64,000 nt of DNA from Liolophura sinensis. Its lineage: Eukaryota > Mollusca > Polyplacophora > Chitonida > Chitonidae. Shown here piece after piece: positions 34,646 to 47,669 of the stretch. Each line of letters opens with the position of its first letter. Position 1 is the stretch's first letter. The notes under the pieces are model-generated. The model saw nothing but the letters and a program-made list of their open reading frames with translations, did not search any database and was not told the DNA's origin. Made by a program: the position numbers and the translations under genes. The DNA lies in the NCBI RefSeq assembly GCF_032854445.1, contig NC_088303.1, positions 18,235,501 to 18,299,500 of the forward strand, written 5' to 3'.

Positions 34646-36219
34646 CTATTATTAAATTGCAAATGTTACATTCATGCTGGTATGGGTTACATTGTAATCA
34701 AGGTCTGCCTCTGTATATAGAGGAAGATGTTGGATCAATTAACTGCCTCTCCAGCGCAGCCCTGCAAGGGAAACTTTCCTGGCGATCCATAATTTATTTT
34801 CTATCAGTTATCAGACCACAGTTAACACTCGCACAAACAAAACTAAGTCCATTCAGGATTTTGTGATTGGCAATCCGATTTTGATACCTTCTCGCTTGTC
34901 GCCCATCACGAAGATGCTACACATCTATTGTGACTGGTATCTTGTTATCGTATCTTGTATTACCATTAGGAGGAAGTTAAGCGGGGAATTTTGACCACTT
35001 TAAGTTAAAGACAATAGCTACAACGTTTTTCCTGTATGAGAAATGTTTGTCCATAAAATCAGGATGATATTTATCAAAGCAGAATTGAGGCAATTATATA
35101 CCTTGAAAAATTACAAGCACAGCCATTGTTAATCTATTGCTGATGGACGGGAACTCTCTAATGCTTCCGGTCAATCAACTGAGCCCTCAAAAGGAAACAG
35201 CCATAGATACATGTTTCATAGAAATGGAAGTTTAAAAATGGAGCAATATGACTGCGTGACCAGAATTCGTTTAATCAAGATAGCAATGTCCAACATCATC
35301 CACCTTGATTTACTGAGCCACACTAACTCTTCATCCCCCTGAACTTTAGCTCATAAATATTCATAATTCACAGCCCAATCAGTCTACTTTTACAATGATC
35401 AAAAGGCACCTAAGTTGTTGACACTGACAGTTGTTCAAAACAACATGACAATGGAAAGTGGCTGTATTGACAACTATAAGTGTATAAAGAATTTAAAAGA
35501 ATTCTAGCGCCCAAAAATAACTAGAACCGTAGCGCGATGCACTTGTGTCTGTTCCAGCGTTGAATTTATAGCTGCAGTAGTTACGTCACGCTTAAGTGTC
35601 CCACTAGTTGAGTAATGTGCGTGCTGTTCAGGCTCTTGACGGGTGATATGGCGAATACATGTACTTTGCCACGTATTTCAGGTTACTCTACATATAAACG
35701 TACGTAGTAACATAAATGGAAATATCTAGACAAACAACACCGTAGCACCCCTTATCCGGCCATCAGACAATATACTCTGTTTTTCATTGGACAACAACGG
35801 TCACGTTGGGGACGTGTATATTCCCTAAATCCTGCAGATGACGTCAAATGTGTCTGCTGAGTAGTTTGTCTCCCTTTCTTGGGCTGTGAAAACAATGATC
35901 ATATCTCAGAAGCGGTTCACTTATACACACTGGTCATCTGCACGGAGGTGATGGGTCTTTTGCAGGATATATTCCATGTAAATAATAGAATGCAATCAGT
36001 TAATGATTATATAAAGAAAGAACTGCAGGAATCTACCTGATGTTGACTGGAATCACGCTCAGTTGAGATCTGATGGAAATGGCGGACTGACGACTGCCAA
36101 AGGAAATTTGGCATGGTTCTAACGATCTATCCTAAATTCATCAGAATTTGGACCTAAGAGTATTATAAGGATATATACATATACTTAACAGTACTTAACT
36201 GTCCTTTATCGAACTCAGG
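34646..36219. other. Gene-free stretch
   Basis: Unique sequence. A plus-strand frame of 93 codons (34585-34866) overlaps the family D repeat and is not called. Confidence 0.45.
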
Positions 36220-36367
36220 GGCCTAGTGGCTTTCAGCAACCTTCGGATGGTTGTTGGTTTCATCCGGAGCTCTGAATAATTTCCTCCAACCATAATGCTT
36301 GTTGACGTAGTATAAGTGAAATATTCTTGAGTGTGGCGTAAAAGACCAATCAAATCAAATCAAATTT
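36220..36367 (+). mobile_element. MetaSINE-like SINE, 5'-truncated
   Basis: Diverged core (CCTTCGGATGGTTGTTGGTT, CCTCCAACCATAATGCTTG) and a clear tail (AAGTGAAATATTCTTGAGTG). The tail ends in AATC repeats. Confidence 0.85.
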
Positions 36368-36405
36368 ATCGACCTCGTCTAAACGGCATTTAATACATTT
36401 GATTT

Positions 36406-36793
36406 TAGCATTTTGGTCTGTATCCGTGTGTCCTAGCATTTTGGTTTCGTGTGTCCTAGCATTTTGGTCTGTATCCAAGTGTCCCAGCATTTTGGTCTGT
36501 ATCCATGTGTCCTAGCATTTTGGTCTGTATTCGTCTGTGCCAGCGTTTTTGTCTGTATTCGTCTGTGCCAGCATTTTGGTCTGTGTCCGTCTGTCCTAGT
36601 ACTTTGTTCGGTAACTGTCTGCCCAAGCATTTTGATGTGTATTCGTCTGTCCTAGCATTTTGGTCTATATCCATCTGTCCTAGCATTTTGGTGTGTATTC
36701 GTCTGTCCTAGCATTTTGGTCTATATCCATCTGTCCTAGTATTTTGGTGTGTATTCGTCTGTGCTAGCATTTTGGTCTGTATCCGCCGGTCCA
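36406..36793. repeat. 28-bp minisatellite, about 14 copies
   Basis: The unit includes GTCCTAGCATTTTGGTCTGT and is 28 bp (36481 to 36509, for example); one copy is shortened to 23 bp at 36430. From 36640 two unit types alternate (CTATATCCATCT and GTGTATTCGTCT), giving a 56-bp higher-order repeat. Frames with repeated Cys/Pro on one strand come from the repeat. Confidence 0.95.
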
Positions 36794-37258
36794 AGTGTTA
36801 TGACCTGCATGCATCCATCCATCCTCCAATGCTTGCCATACGTGGACTCCTTGTGTAAGTCTGCTCACCAGGTAGCGGTTGTTAACTGTGCGGCACGGAA
36901 GCTGATCGGACGAATGCTGACAGACTGAAGTAGAGATCCAGCTGAGGTTTTAACTGGAACTGAAGTCAATATGCTGTATCGGATTTATCGGTAATTAGTC
37001 TGACTTTGGCTCACTAAATGACTGTTTCTTTCCAGAACGGTCTATAGCTAGACTTAGTTTTAATGCCAAACTGACATCATATAAGGTAATCGTGATTAAG
37101 GACAATCACGAGAGGATATAACATGATGTTAGTTTAAAAACATTTGCTTGGGGGTTTACTCACAACATTACTACTGTCATGCTATGGTTGTGCATCCTTG
37201 TAGATCTGGGTCCATACATTCTGACACAGCTGTCCGTCTCCTCCCTTATACGGAGCTA
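36794..37258. other. Unique stretch between two minisatellites
   Basis: Nothing recognised. Confidence 0.4.
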
Positions 37259-37830
37259 CTATTACGTAGAACAACATCCCTGTGGAAGAACATCTATGTG
37301 GAACAACATCCATGTAGAATGACTCTGTAGAACAATGTTCCTGTAGAAAGACCCAGTATATAACTATGTTCCTGAATAATAACATCCATGTAGAACGATG
37401 TTCATGAAGAACGGATGTTGTTCTACATGAATGTTGTTGTAAAGGAACATTGTTCTGTGGGGATGTTTTTGAACAGGAACGTTGTTCTATAGAGATGCTG
37501 TTGTAAAGGAACATTTTTCTATAGGGATGTTGTTGTAAAGGAACATTGTTCTATAGGGATGTTGTTGTACAGGAATATTGTTCTACATTAATGTTGTGCA
37601 GAAACATTATTCCATAGGGATGTTGTTGTATAGGAACATTGTTCTATGGGGATGTTGTTGTACAGGAACATTGTTCTGTAGGGATGTTATTGCACGGGAT
37701 CTTTGTTCTATTGCGAGGTTGTTGCAAAGAAACATTGTTCTACAGGGATGTTGTTGCACAGGAACATTGTTTTATGGAGATGTTGTTGCACAGGAACATT
37801 GTTCTACAAGGATGTTGTTCTACAGGAACG
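37259..37830. repeat. 32-bp minisatellite that changes orientation
   Basis: From about 37412 to 37830 units read GTTGTTGTACAGGAACATTG with 32-bp spacing (GGAAC at 37444, 37476, 37508). From 37259 to about 37396 the same unit is seen as its reverse complement (TAGAACAATGTTCCTGTAGA). The switch lies near 37397-37419, between AACATCCATGTAGAAC (37381) and GTTCTACATGAATGTT (37420), which can pair. Confidence 0.9.
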
Positions 37831-39240
37831 TTTGTGTAATGAAATTTGACATTGCAAAATTCTTTAAACCAACATCCATGCCTCTCCCTGTTGCAAAAAA
37901 TATTTCCCATTTTTACATTTCTTTTTGTAATTATTTTCCTCGGAGGAATAATTAAAGCGCTTCTCAATATGTAGTTGAGCGATGAATAATTCACATGATG
38001 TGTTTTCAATGGCTCTCTCTTCCTATTTAAAACACGGTTTCTTTACCCAAAAGAACCCTAAATTTCCAAAAACGTTTTCAATGATTTGAAGTCGAATCAT
38101 ATGTTTATTCAAATTATATTTCTTTTGCTATTTTTTTATTATAAATAAATATTGAGCCTATTTCAGGTACCCTTTTTATGATTGTTTTATCTATTCTTCG
38201 TTGTACAGTCTGCAAACAAATCAGCATCGTAGGCTATGAGCAATTGCCCCTCATGCAAGAACGCAATTATTCGGGGCACAGCGGGTCGATTTACTGGAGA
38301 AAAAATATCCTATTGTGGCTATAAAATGGAAATCCCTTGTTCAAAATCAGCGAGACATATTCTAGTGAGTGTCAGGGTTCCTGGCAAAGCTCAGTCATTC
38401 TTTAACGCGTTTTGATGCGGGTCATTTGGGTAGCGCCTGAAACCTTCCAGTTGGTGGATTTTCAGGGCAGCTCTTATTAAGACAAACGTGCATCCTTTTT
38501 TCTTACGTTTTATTCATGAAGATGGAATCATTTGTCATCCTGAGCTGAAAGTTATAGTTACGATATTCGTCAGTTCCCAGCGGTAGTGCCTTATGTACCC
38601 TATTCCTTTCTCTCTCACCACATCTTAATAATTGCCTGGAAGCATAGAAGGTGGGAAATAGGCCAATCTCTTGCTAATTTTCCGGAGGTAGAAAAACGTC
38701 GACTGCCAGTAAGATCAATAAGGCCCCGTGTTGGTCTGAGCCCACCGTAGTTTTAACTGCAGAAGTGTATCATTGACACATGTCCAGGTCTCGGGTACGG
38801 TGGGATATTCTGAACATACTTATTCCGAGTTTAATTTGGTTCTGAGTTCTGACGTTGGTATATTGTCAGATCAATATGATAGCATGCTGTGTACAAGGCG
38901 CTAACCGCAACGACGTATTCTTCCATAATGATGGTGTGATCAGGTTTCCGCCCAGCATCATGTGCACGCATTACATCACGCCACCTGGCGTCACACAACA
39001 GCAGATAACTCTGTTGTGTGTTCAGGCACGTGAATTTGAGTGGTTTCGTAATGCCAACTCCATGGTGTTTTCAAAATCTGTTGGGCTATATTCTTTTCAT
39101 ACAGCCAACTTCACCCTATTCTCTAGATCTGCTTACCTGTATTCTTTTATATGCTCAAACACATTTGACTGAAAAGGGTTTCGGCTAAACTGCATATTTT
39201 TCTTCCCGTGGCTACATAGGCGCATATTAATTCTAGAAGT
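37831..39240. other. Gene-free stretch
   Basis: No gene or repeat was recognised. The 105-codon plus-strand frame at 38855-39172 has no recognisable domain. Confidence 0.45.
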
Positions 39241-39360
39241 GGAAAGTTCTGTCAGCCACCTGCGGATGGTCATGGGTTTCCTCAAACCGTAAAGCTGGCC
39301 GCCGTTATATAAGTGAAATATTCTTCAGTACAGCGTAGAACACCAAATAACTAAGCAAAT
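39241..39360 (+). mobile_element. MetaSINE-like SINE, 5'-truncated
   Basis: CACCTGCGGATGGTCATGGG, a core with a deletion before CCGTAAAGCTGGCCGCCGTT, then the tail GTGAAATATTCTTCAGTACA. Confidence 0.8.
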
Positions 39361-39576
39361 ATTTCTAAAATTAGACAATTTTCACGTCTAGTGGATACAC
39401 TTTTACGTTGAACAACGTCATGCATGCAGCTAAGTTTTCAAAGTTTATCATTGTGACTGAATACCGAAAGGTGAGCGTAAGTAAGGACATTTTAACAGCC
39501 CTTAACCATTATAACGTCAATGCTTATTTACGCCGTGCACTCTGGGAAAAACGCCATTTTTCTTTGAGATCTGGTT

Positions 39577-39953
39577 AGTATTTGAGACATTTGGGACATT
39601 AGTTATTAGAACTGTGCAGTCCGCTTCAGACATTAGGGACATTAGTCATTAGAACGGTGCAGTCCGCCTCAGACATTGGGACTATTAGTCATTAGAACTG
39701 TGCATTCCGCGTCAGACATTTGGGACATTAGTTATTAGAACTGTGCATTCCGCGTCAGACATTTGGGACATTAGTTATTAGAATTGTGAAGTCCGCGTCA
39801 GAAGTTTGTGGCATTATGCATTAGAACTGTGCAGTCTGCCTCAGACATTTGGGACATTAGTTATTAAAACTGTGCAGTCCGTGTTAAACATTGGGGACAT
39901 TACTTATTAGAACTGTAGGGCCTACAGTTCGCGTCAGACATTGGGAACATTTT
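39577..39953. repeat. 43-bp minisatellite, about nine copies
   Basis: Unit of 43 bp (39631 to 39674) with GGGACATTAGTTATTAGAAC and GTGCAGTCCGCGTCAGACAT. A lone related piece (CATTAGAGAAGTGCAGTCCG) is found at about 40831, so the unit also exists outside the array. Confidence 0.93.
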
Positions 39954-40383
39954 TCCTGGTAAAAGTCAGCAATAATGCCTTAACACTATAAAGCCTTTCG
40001 TCCGTAGACGGTTGGTGAGCTGATGCCAGATACAGTAGGGAGGAAACGTGAATCCTTCTTTACCAACAATGCCTTATAATAACAAATGATTGCGTGAATA
40101 GATTTATAGAGCTATTCCCAAATATGTGACAACCATAAAGCATTAGAAGAGTCCTGTGAAGAAACGAAGCATGTAGCTATAGAACTTAGGACACATCATT
40201 TAAACCTCGTCAGAAAAACGGGAGAAATTAGACATGAAAAAAACGAGACCTGGGAATTGTGAAGTCGCACCGACATCGACCTCAGAGTTGCTCGTTCGTT
40301 AAAACTAAACTGGATAAATAAGGCGCATTGTTTTCTTGATAAAATGGTGCTCAGCAAAATGTAAATAAATATATACTGGGCTT
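39954..40383. other. Nothing recognised
   Basis: Unique sequence between a minisatellite and a SINE. Confidence 0.4.
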
Positions 40384-40712
40384 ACATCGCCAAGTCGGGA
40401 AATCCGCGTCGGGTCAAGCCAAAGACACAACACCTGCGTACGAGTGGATGCTTCGCTTGGCGCTCAGCGCTGAGAGAATAGAGCAAGGAAATGGGGCTGG
40501 GTGGACGAGTTTCAGCATAATGTGACTGGGTGGGGTTTCCTGTCTGGTGTCTTGGGAATGACGTTTCATTGGAAGCAGTACTTTGGCGACATGGACTCGC
40601 TCTGCCACAAGAAGACAGAGTATATGTATGCACATCTAATGACTTTTCTTCGTCAAATGACGGAAAAACTGTTAAGTACAGTTTAAACACCCAGCATACA
40701 TACATGGCCATG
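40384..40712 (+). mobile_element. SINE-like repeat, family C, longest copy
   Basis: It starts near ACATCGCCAAGTCGGGAAAT, passes CTTGGCGCTCAGCGCTGAGA and CATAATGTGACTGGGTGGGG, and continues with GACATGGACTCGCTCTGCCA. It ends near TTTAAACACCCAGCATACAT, a tail similar in style to family B (a GTTAAAC-like motif then a short repeat). Frames inside (73-109 codons) are shared with no gene and follow the repeat. Confidence 0.75.
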
Positions 40713-42204
40713 GTATGTCAAATATAACAGGTTTGACAAAACATTGGTCTAAACAAGCATGTACATATTGTAATCGATATAACCGCAGAGGAAGTAATCA
40801 AAGGTTTTCTGTAAGTAGGCGCCACGTATCCATTAGAGAAGTGCAGTCCGCCTCAGTCTCAACAAACCCTTGTGATTGGTTAAAACGTCCCCTTGGCCAA
40901 AGCAACGAGTTTCACAATTGAGGTGATGCCTGTGAGGATTTGGTCTTTCCAGCCTTCCATACCTCCGGCAAGGTATCGTTTCCCCTGCTGCCCGGACATT
41001 TGGAGGATAATTACCGGCGTAGCGCGCAGCGGTTACCCACTTATCAGACACTCTACCGTCTCTAATGTAATTTCCACTCCATAAAACTCAGCTCCGATAA
41101 ACCCCTCCAAGGTAAAACGTCTTCAGCCCAGCGTGTGAGTAATGTTATTCAAACTCGAGCTTCTTTACAACAGACTTCACCTTAAAAAAACTATGTGTGT
41201 TACTGTAAGCGCCAAAGAGATAATTCCACAAAAACACATTTTGATCTTCACAATATCAAGATCCTGTGCCCTGTTGTTCAAAACCTGTTACCAGATTGAG
41301 CTTTAAGCCAAGTCTTCAACTCTAAGTTTTGCTCAATTATTATTGCATAACAGTATATTAAATATGAACTAAATCTGGTGATGTTATACTTTGACTTTGG
41401 ACATGTGCATTAACTGCTGAATTTGTCTAAAATCTTCAATCTTAAAATATGACTTAATGTCAGTAATAACTAATACCCTTTGGAACAACTGGCCCAGCGC
41501 TCTAGTAGCCATGATAGATAGTCTCACAGCGGATGTTCGTTGCTGATCGAATCCCCAAGAAACTAGGGTGCCAGCTAAGTCGATCTTGGAGTCAGGTGTT
41601 ATGTTTAGAAGCCCAAGTCGGCTTCGGTTCGTTACGCCGGGCATGCACTTATCACGCACCGATTATGTATTAGAATTCATTACCAGTGGAATATGGCTTA
41701 CATGAAGTAATATTCTGTACTCACCAAAGATAATTTTGATGGAGGGCATCTAGGAACATTCCAGGTCTTTCCAGAGCAGACATGGAGTATTCTGCATTAC
41801 CTATTATTTAAAGCCTGCCTTGCTATTATATACAGCAAATTGAGGATTTTGATTATCAGCTTGTTTATATACACTACCCCCCCCCCCCCTCCAACCGACG
41901 AAATTATCAAACTTTTATTACCTTTCTTCAAATAGCCAGGTAATGATCAAAGTCACTAAATGAAGGGGAATACAAGTATTATATAGGATATCTGAACGCG
42001 AAGGCTTTAAAAATAGTGCTGGTATTTTATGTGTGATTGAAATACTGCGACATGTACAACTATTCAGTTTGGGGAAATTGAGACGGTACGGCAAAATCCT
42101 TCCGTAGGAAAACAAATACCTTGACACAAAAATGACAATTTGGCTTAAATAAAACAATATATATAAAAACACTTAAGTACTTAAGTAGTATGTGTACATC
42201 AAGC
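40713..42204. other. Gene-free stretch
   Basis: No gene was recognised. A C run lies at 41877-41889. Confidence 0.45.
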
Positions 42205-42439
42205 CTCGGGGTCACGAAGCTGTGTTAGACTTAAGTAAGATTTAGTCTTAACTTGTGGTATTATTTCTGAACTTAGATTTAAACTTAAACTCCAATTTTC
42301 AATTTTGTTGCAAACAACTAAGAGATCTGTAAGTATTTAGGAAAGCATTCCTAGCGTAAATCATAATAGTACAGTAGACAATTTTAAACTTAAGACTAAA
42401 TTTTACTTAAATCTAAGATACCTTCGTGATACTGGGACC
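42205..42439. mobile_element. Fold-back MITE-like element
   Basis: The left end reads GGGGTCACGAAGC, then GACTTAAGTAAGATTTAGTC. The right end is its inverse with few differences (CTTAAGACTAAATTTTACTT, then CTTCGTGATACTGGGACC). Arms are about 45-55 bp around an AT-rich middle of about 130 bp. There is no coding capacity. The arms and size fit a non-autonomous DNA transposon; target duplication is not clear. Confidence 0.75.
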
Positions 42440-42580
42440 AGAAAAACGTATACATGTGTGCTGGGTACATATCTGTGCAGAAGAGCTTATCACGCATGTT
42501 TGTAATAGATGTGTGGACATTAAGAGTTCTACTGCCCTGTCCCGCTATAACCTTTATGTATTAATTTGGCCCATTATAGC
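42440..42580. other. Short unique stretch
   Basis: Nothing recognised. Confidence 0.4.
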
Positions 42581-42726
42581 GATTTATTTATTTCATTGAT
42601 GTTTTACGCTTTAATATTTCACTTATACGACGGCGGCCAGCATTATGGTGGGAGTAAACCGGGCAGAGTCCGGGGAAAACCCACGACCATCCGGAGGTTG
42701 CTGGAAGACTTTCCCACGTACGGGCG
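42581..42726 (-). mobile_element. MetaSINE-like SINE, truncated, minus strand
   Basis: GATTTATTTATTTCATTGAT and a tail with a short deletion (TTTACGCTTTAATATTTCAC) lead into a well-kept core (GACGGCGGCCAGCATTATGG). It stops at TTCCCACGTACGGGCG. Confidence 0.88.
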
Positions 42727-45700
42727 CCTTCTATAGAGAGGTCAAGTTCACATTGCACGGTACTAATTTATTACCCTCTGGTATGTGTATTTACAATAAC
42801 CCAGGTAAAGAAGGTGTAACGACGCTGTTGGAAGGCTAAATCTGGCGATATTGCTTGTGATGGGGAAGACATACAAAGATATACGACGTAAAATATCTAA
42901 CATATATCAGCTATAGTTACCAAGAGAGTGTTCTATGTGTTCACGTGACAACCACTGGTTTAATAATCAGTGTCCGCGTGACTCGGTGTGACGCACCAGT
43001 ATCCCAGAAGTCCCGCTGTCACCAGACGTCACTGGTGACGAATGCATCAGTGGTATCGAGCTCTCCTAGTCGCCATTGGGATACCAAAAAAAAACCCATA
43101 CTAAATAATGTGGATACGTGCAGGATTAAAATGTGTTACGTCAGATCTGCTTCGCCATAGTTGTTTTTATGTAAAGAGGTGTAACTCTTATAAATACGTG
43201 TACTTCGATGTATTGGGGTATAGCATCGGTGTACGCCTCTACACAGGAAGTATTGTATTACAGGAATTCTTTAACAGCAACTGGTAATTGGATTCTAATT
43301 GGACAAGATTTCACCGACAGAAAAAGTACCCAGAAAAAATGTTCATGTTTTTATTCTGTTTGGACAGAATGATGACTTTAAAATGTGATTATGTTTTTCT
43401 TTCCAGGAATAATCTACCCGTTCTTCCAGATATCATTATCACCCTGAAGAATTGATTCTGTTTGTGTCTTGCAAGTTACTAGTCTAACTGCATCCGATTT
43501 TCCTATGCTTACAAATTGGTGTTAATGAATTTTGAACCTCTTTATTTCCGGTTGACGAACTGTATACCATTCCCCAATTCAGTATAAGGTCTCTCTCTTG
43601 GTCTGAAAGTTCTACTTGTTCAGATAATTTGTTTTCGGTCAGATCTTCATTTTAACGTGACATGTTTTCCTGTAAAGCAAGGGACATCAACAAATATAAT
43701 TACATGCAGGAATAAATTGTGTGTGGATGGAAAGGTCACCGTATTTGTCGTCAATATACAAAGGTAGAAAAAACATATCCCAGACGGCTGAAAATAGCTA
43801 TAAGGTGGTCTTGGAAATAGCTTTGCTTGTGTTTGAACCCAAATTTAGCTCACCAGAAGTGACGAAACTTACTGCAGCTGTTGTATAACATACCGACACA
43901 GCTGTTGTAACAAACTTAATTATTTCTAGATGCAATTATCTCATTCACGTCAAAGGAAATGCTTTTTACCGCGCTTAGCTGGATATTTTTTCTTCGTGAG
44001 TAAGTGAAGGTACAGATGCTTTGAGTATGACTAACAGACTTCGTCTCAAATGGCTGGTAAAAACGGCTTGTATGGATTATTTTTACGTTAGTCACTACGG
44101 TAATTTCCACTACAAAATATGAAACGTGTACAAAAATAGAAGATGATTTACTAGAAATATTTGCTAAAGAAAAATGTTTTCTTTGGTATTTTGTGGAGTA
44201 TAGACAGGTTTCATGAGAAGAAATGCAATGAATTGGATCCCAAGGTAAAGCCATATTCAGAAATTTGACAAAATAAGTTAACTCTCAAATAATCAACAAC
44301 AATATCCTTGAAAACAATCATAACAACTGTAGAAGATTAAGCCCTATTGATTTCGTAATAATTATTTTTTAAAAGCTTTTTGTTGATATGAACTCTAAGT
44401 AGAAGTCGTAATATATAAGTGACGAATGAGGAATCGGCCCGAAATCTAAAAAAATATCTTGTTTTATTGTCAATGAGATGACGTGGATCCGTGGTAATAC
44501 TTTTTGTTAATCTTCTGGGATTTCTGGAGCAGTCAATTCAGTTTGTACGGAATTAAGGCCACGCGATATGAACGTAAAGCTTCCACAAAAGCATAAATTT
44601 GGTAGGGGATATAAAATTACAGAAATGAAGGAAATATAAAAATGTATCATGGTATAGGTTATGATTGTTATCTGCGCATGCCTCCACAGTGCAGGGTGGT
44701 CCCCTTGGTTACCAAAATTGGTTTTTGACATCTCAGTTTGTGTGCGGTATCTTGACGGCGTACACGAGGTTTTATATTGTTGGTTTTACATTAGTAAGAC
44801 TTCATCTTGTGGCTGGAAAATTGCTGGGTAGACGATGTTGAATGAAAAGGAAAGATAGACGAAAACAAGAATGATCTGATGGATTCTTACTACATGACTG
44901 GATCTAGGAGCTAAAAGAGAAGCAAATGACCTGAATTTCATAACCCATGCACAAACATATAGTGACAGACGACAACGAGAAAATAAGAGTCGAATGAAGA
45001 TGACAACGTGAAATGACAATGTATACATTGTTGAAAATGTAATAGTAGAATGGTGTTTATCTACAGAAATGAAAACTTGAACTTTTCCTTTTATTTTTAA
45101 AGCAGCTGTGTCTTACAGAATGTAATTGCTGTTTCGGCGTCGTAAGTAGGATGAAATTTTAAAAAGTAAGACATTTATTAAATATTAAATTAAACTTTGA
45201 ATAAGTCTACGTAGGACAGACCTTGAAATCAGATTTTTGTTTATTTATAGCACAGAAAACTGAAGCAACTATTTTCTATCCCTGACATTTATTGTAAGTT
45301 ACGTCCGGAAAAGATTAGGTTTCTAGTCTCTGCCCTGTGTCTTTCCTTATGTGAACTGTGTAGGGCTCATTCTTTGACCTGACTTATACTAAGACTGTAT
45401 AAAAAAAGAACTAGCTTCTTAGAGCTATGACCGTCTTGTTTTAAGCTTGACACAGAACAGAACAGCCGATGCAACAGAGTAGTTCCTGGGTAACTGAATA
45501 ATGGTGAGAAGTAACCTCTACGGAAGTCCTATTTAGCGCTGCCTAGACACCATGATTCGCCTGTATGGAAAGGTGAGGGAATGTGGTGGAGAGGTTTCAT
45601 GAGTTTTAAGCGGATTCCCAAACACGGTGGAATGTGGCAGCCGTCATGTCAAGGACTATAATAGTGAAAGAGTCTTCCATTCACATGTAGTTTTTCTGAG

Positions 45701-45783
45701 GGACTGCAAGTAGGAAACTGATCAGTGGAGTGGAGTTAAAGAAGCTATATTGGAGAATTTTAGCAAGAAATCCGAATTTTGCA
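42727..45783. other. Long gene-free stretch
   Basis: About 3 kb of AT-rich unique sequence with no recognisable repeat, RNA gene or convincing exon. Minus-strand frames of up to 112 codons (43916-44254) have no domain. Confidence 0.5.
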
Positions 45784-45958
45784 TTTTATTTATTTATTTG
45801 ATTGGTGTTTTACGCCGTACTCAAGGATATTTCACTTATACGACTGCGACCAGCATTGTGGTGGGAGGAAACCGGGCAGAACCCGGCGAAAACCCACGAC
45901 CATCCGCAAGTTGCTGTCAGACTTTCCCACGTACGGCCGGAGAGGGAGCCAGCATGAG
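45784..45958 (-). mobile_element. MetaSINE-like SINE, truncated, minus strand
   Basis: Tail (TATTTATTTGATTGGTGTTT), core (GGGAGGAAACCGGGCAGAAC) and the block to CGGAGAGGGAGCCAGCATGA are all clear. The tRNA-like head is missing. Confidence 0.9.
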
Positions 45959-46852
45959 AAATTTCTTCCATTACATGTATTTTAAAATAGCCCAAATAAT
46001 TACCTTTCACAAACTGTCTGCCTCGTCTGTGTGAGTGTTACCATTAAAAATCGGTAATAAAGTTCCAAAACATTTATGAAGTGAGTCGCATCATAATTTT
46101 TTCAAACTTTAGAATTATTTTAAAACAATAAATAACCCAATTCACAACACAAATAGGTAAAAATCTCAATTTACTGAAAAGCAATAATTTCAGCTATTCT
46201 TGATAAATACAGAAATTTGATTTGGTTAGCGAATATGTTTTTTTTTGGCCAAAAATATCCGGTACATCCTCTTTAAACGGTTTACCATACATCGTTTTTT
46301 TGTGGCAAGCATCTGTATAAAGGTCTACAGTGAGAGAGTGAGAGACTCTCCGTAGAACCGTGCTGAAGGATTGATCAATACACCTTTGTATGACTGCGAC
46401 TAGGTTACTTACACGATTTCTTCAGTAACTGTATTCGATTAGATCATTAGTACCCTCTCCAATAACACAACACGTACGCCATTGTGTTTCCCTTTTTTTA
46501 CGACCTTCGTCAAATTCTTTGGAACAACAGGTACTATATAAATAGCTTAATTACGTGGTTCTTTTTTTTTCATATCGTGCATGGCCAAATCAATAGCCTT
46601 AGCATTTCAGGCCACCATAGCAAACAATGGCCCTAGTCACGTGACGCTTTTTGTATGGGTTTATTCACAGATCCAGACCTTGTTGGAAAGGAGCAGGAAG
46701 TCCTCACCGTTCTGTGTCTTTCAAGCAGGTCACTTAATTTTACTGACGGAGGACATCATGTGATAAATTGATTTTCTGTAAAAATAGAGACGAAAACTAA
46801 ACAACTACATGATGCAGTTGATATGTCTCCTAAATGACATGAAATCGGGAGA
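45959..46852. other. Gene-free stretch
   Basis: Nothing recognised. Confidence 0.45.
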
Positions 46853-47033
46853 CCCAGGATCAAACTTGGGTTGCATCATACCAAAAGACACTGCCCGGTG
46901 TCTGTATAATGTGAGGTGAGGTGACATGTCTGATATCTAGTTTCTGCATGATGCTTCCTTGGCGGCATGGACTTGCCCTGCCACAAGAAGACATAGTGTA
47001 TGCACACACACCTAAATAACCACTCAAGGAGGC
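46853..47033 (+). mobile_element. SINE-like repeat, family C, partial
   Basis: A B box-like GGATCAAACTTGGGT stands near the start. A body fragment with GGCATGGACTTGCCCTGCCA matches family C at 40.6 kb. Internal parts are missing. Confidence 0.55.
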
Positions 47034-47139
47034 CTCGCTCCTTACGTCACGTGCTCTGTAAGACAGCTTGTGAGGTGAGGTGGTTTCCTTTTATCGTAAA
47101 CCTGACTATATATGAAATATTCTGGTGAACATCTTAAAA

Positions 47140-47669
47140 GTTGTGAGTCCAGCAAACATTGGTGACTCAGCAGCTCCTTACCGTTGTGAGTCCAGCAAAC
47201 ATTGGTGACTCAGCAGCTCCTTACAGTTGTGAGTACAGCAAACATTGGTGACTCAGCAGCTCCTTACAGTTGTGAGTACAGCAAACATTTGTGACTCAGC
47301 AGCTCCTTACCGTTGTGAGTACAACAAACATTGGTGACTCAGCAGCTCCTTACCGTTGTGAGTACAGCAAACATTGGTGACTCAGCAGCTCCTTACAGTT
47401 GTGAGTCCAGCAAACATTGGTGACTCAGCAGCTTCTTACAGTTGTGAGTCCAGCAAACATTGGTGACTCAGGAGCTCCTTACAGTTGTGAGTCCAGCAAA
47501 CATTGGTGACTCAGCAGCTTCTTACAGTTGTGAGTACAGCAAACATTGGTGACTCAGGAGCTCCTTTCCGTTGTGAGTCCAGCAAACATTGGTGACTCAG
47601 CAGCTTCTTACAGTTGTGAGTCCAGCAAACATTGGTGACTCAGCAGCTCCTTACAGTTGTGAGTACAGC
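47140..47669. repeat. 43-bp satellite derived from a SINE head
   Basis: Twelve full 43-bp units starting GTTGTGAGT (47140, 47183 and so on) plus the start of a thirteenth at 47656. The unit reads GGTGACTCAGCAGCTCCTTA, then GTTGTGAGTCCAGC. This parallels the tRNA-like part of family A (GATGACCCAGCAGTCT, then GCTGTGAGTTCAAGTCCAGC at 9506-9560). The last unit runs on into CTCATGCTGGCTTCCTATCC, the next part of the same SINE. Confidence 0.9.

Noticed and set aside
40382-40711. Frames of 73-109 codons on both strands
   Set aside because: They follow the family C repeat, which is dispersed and diverged elsewhere.
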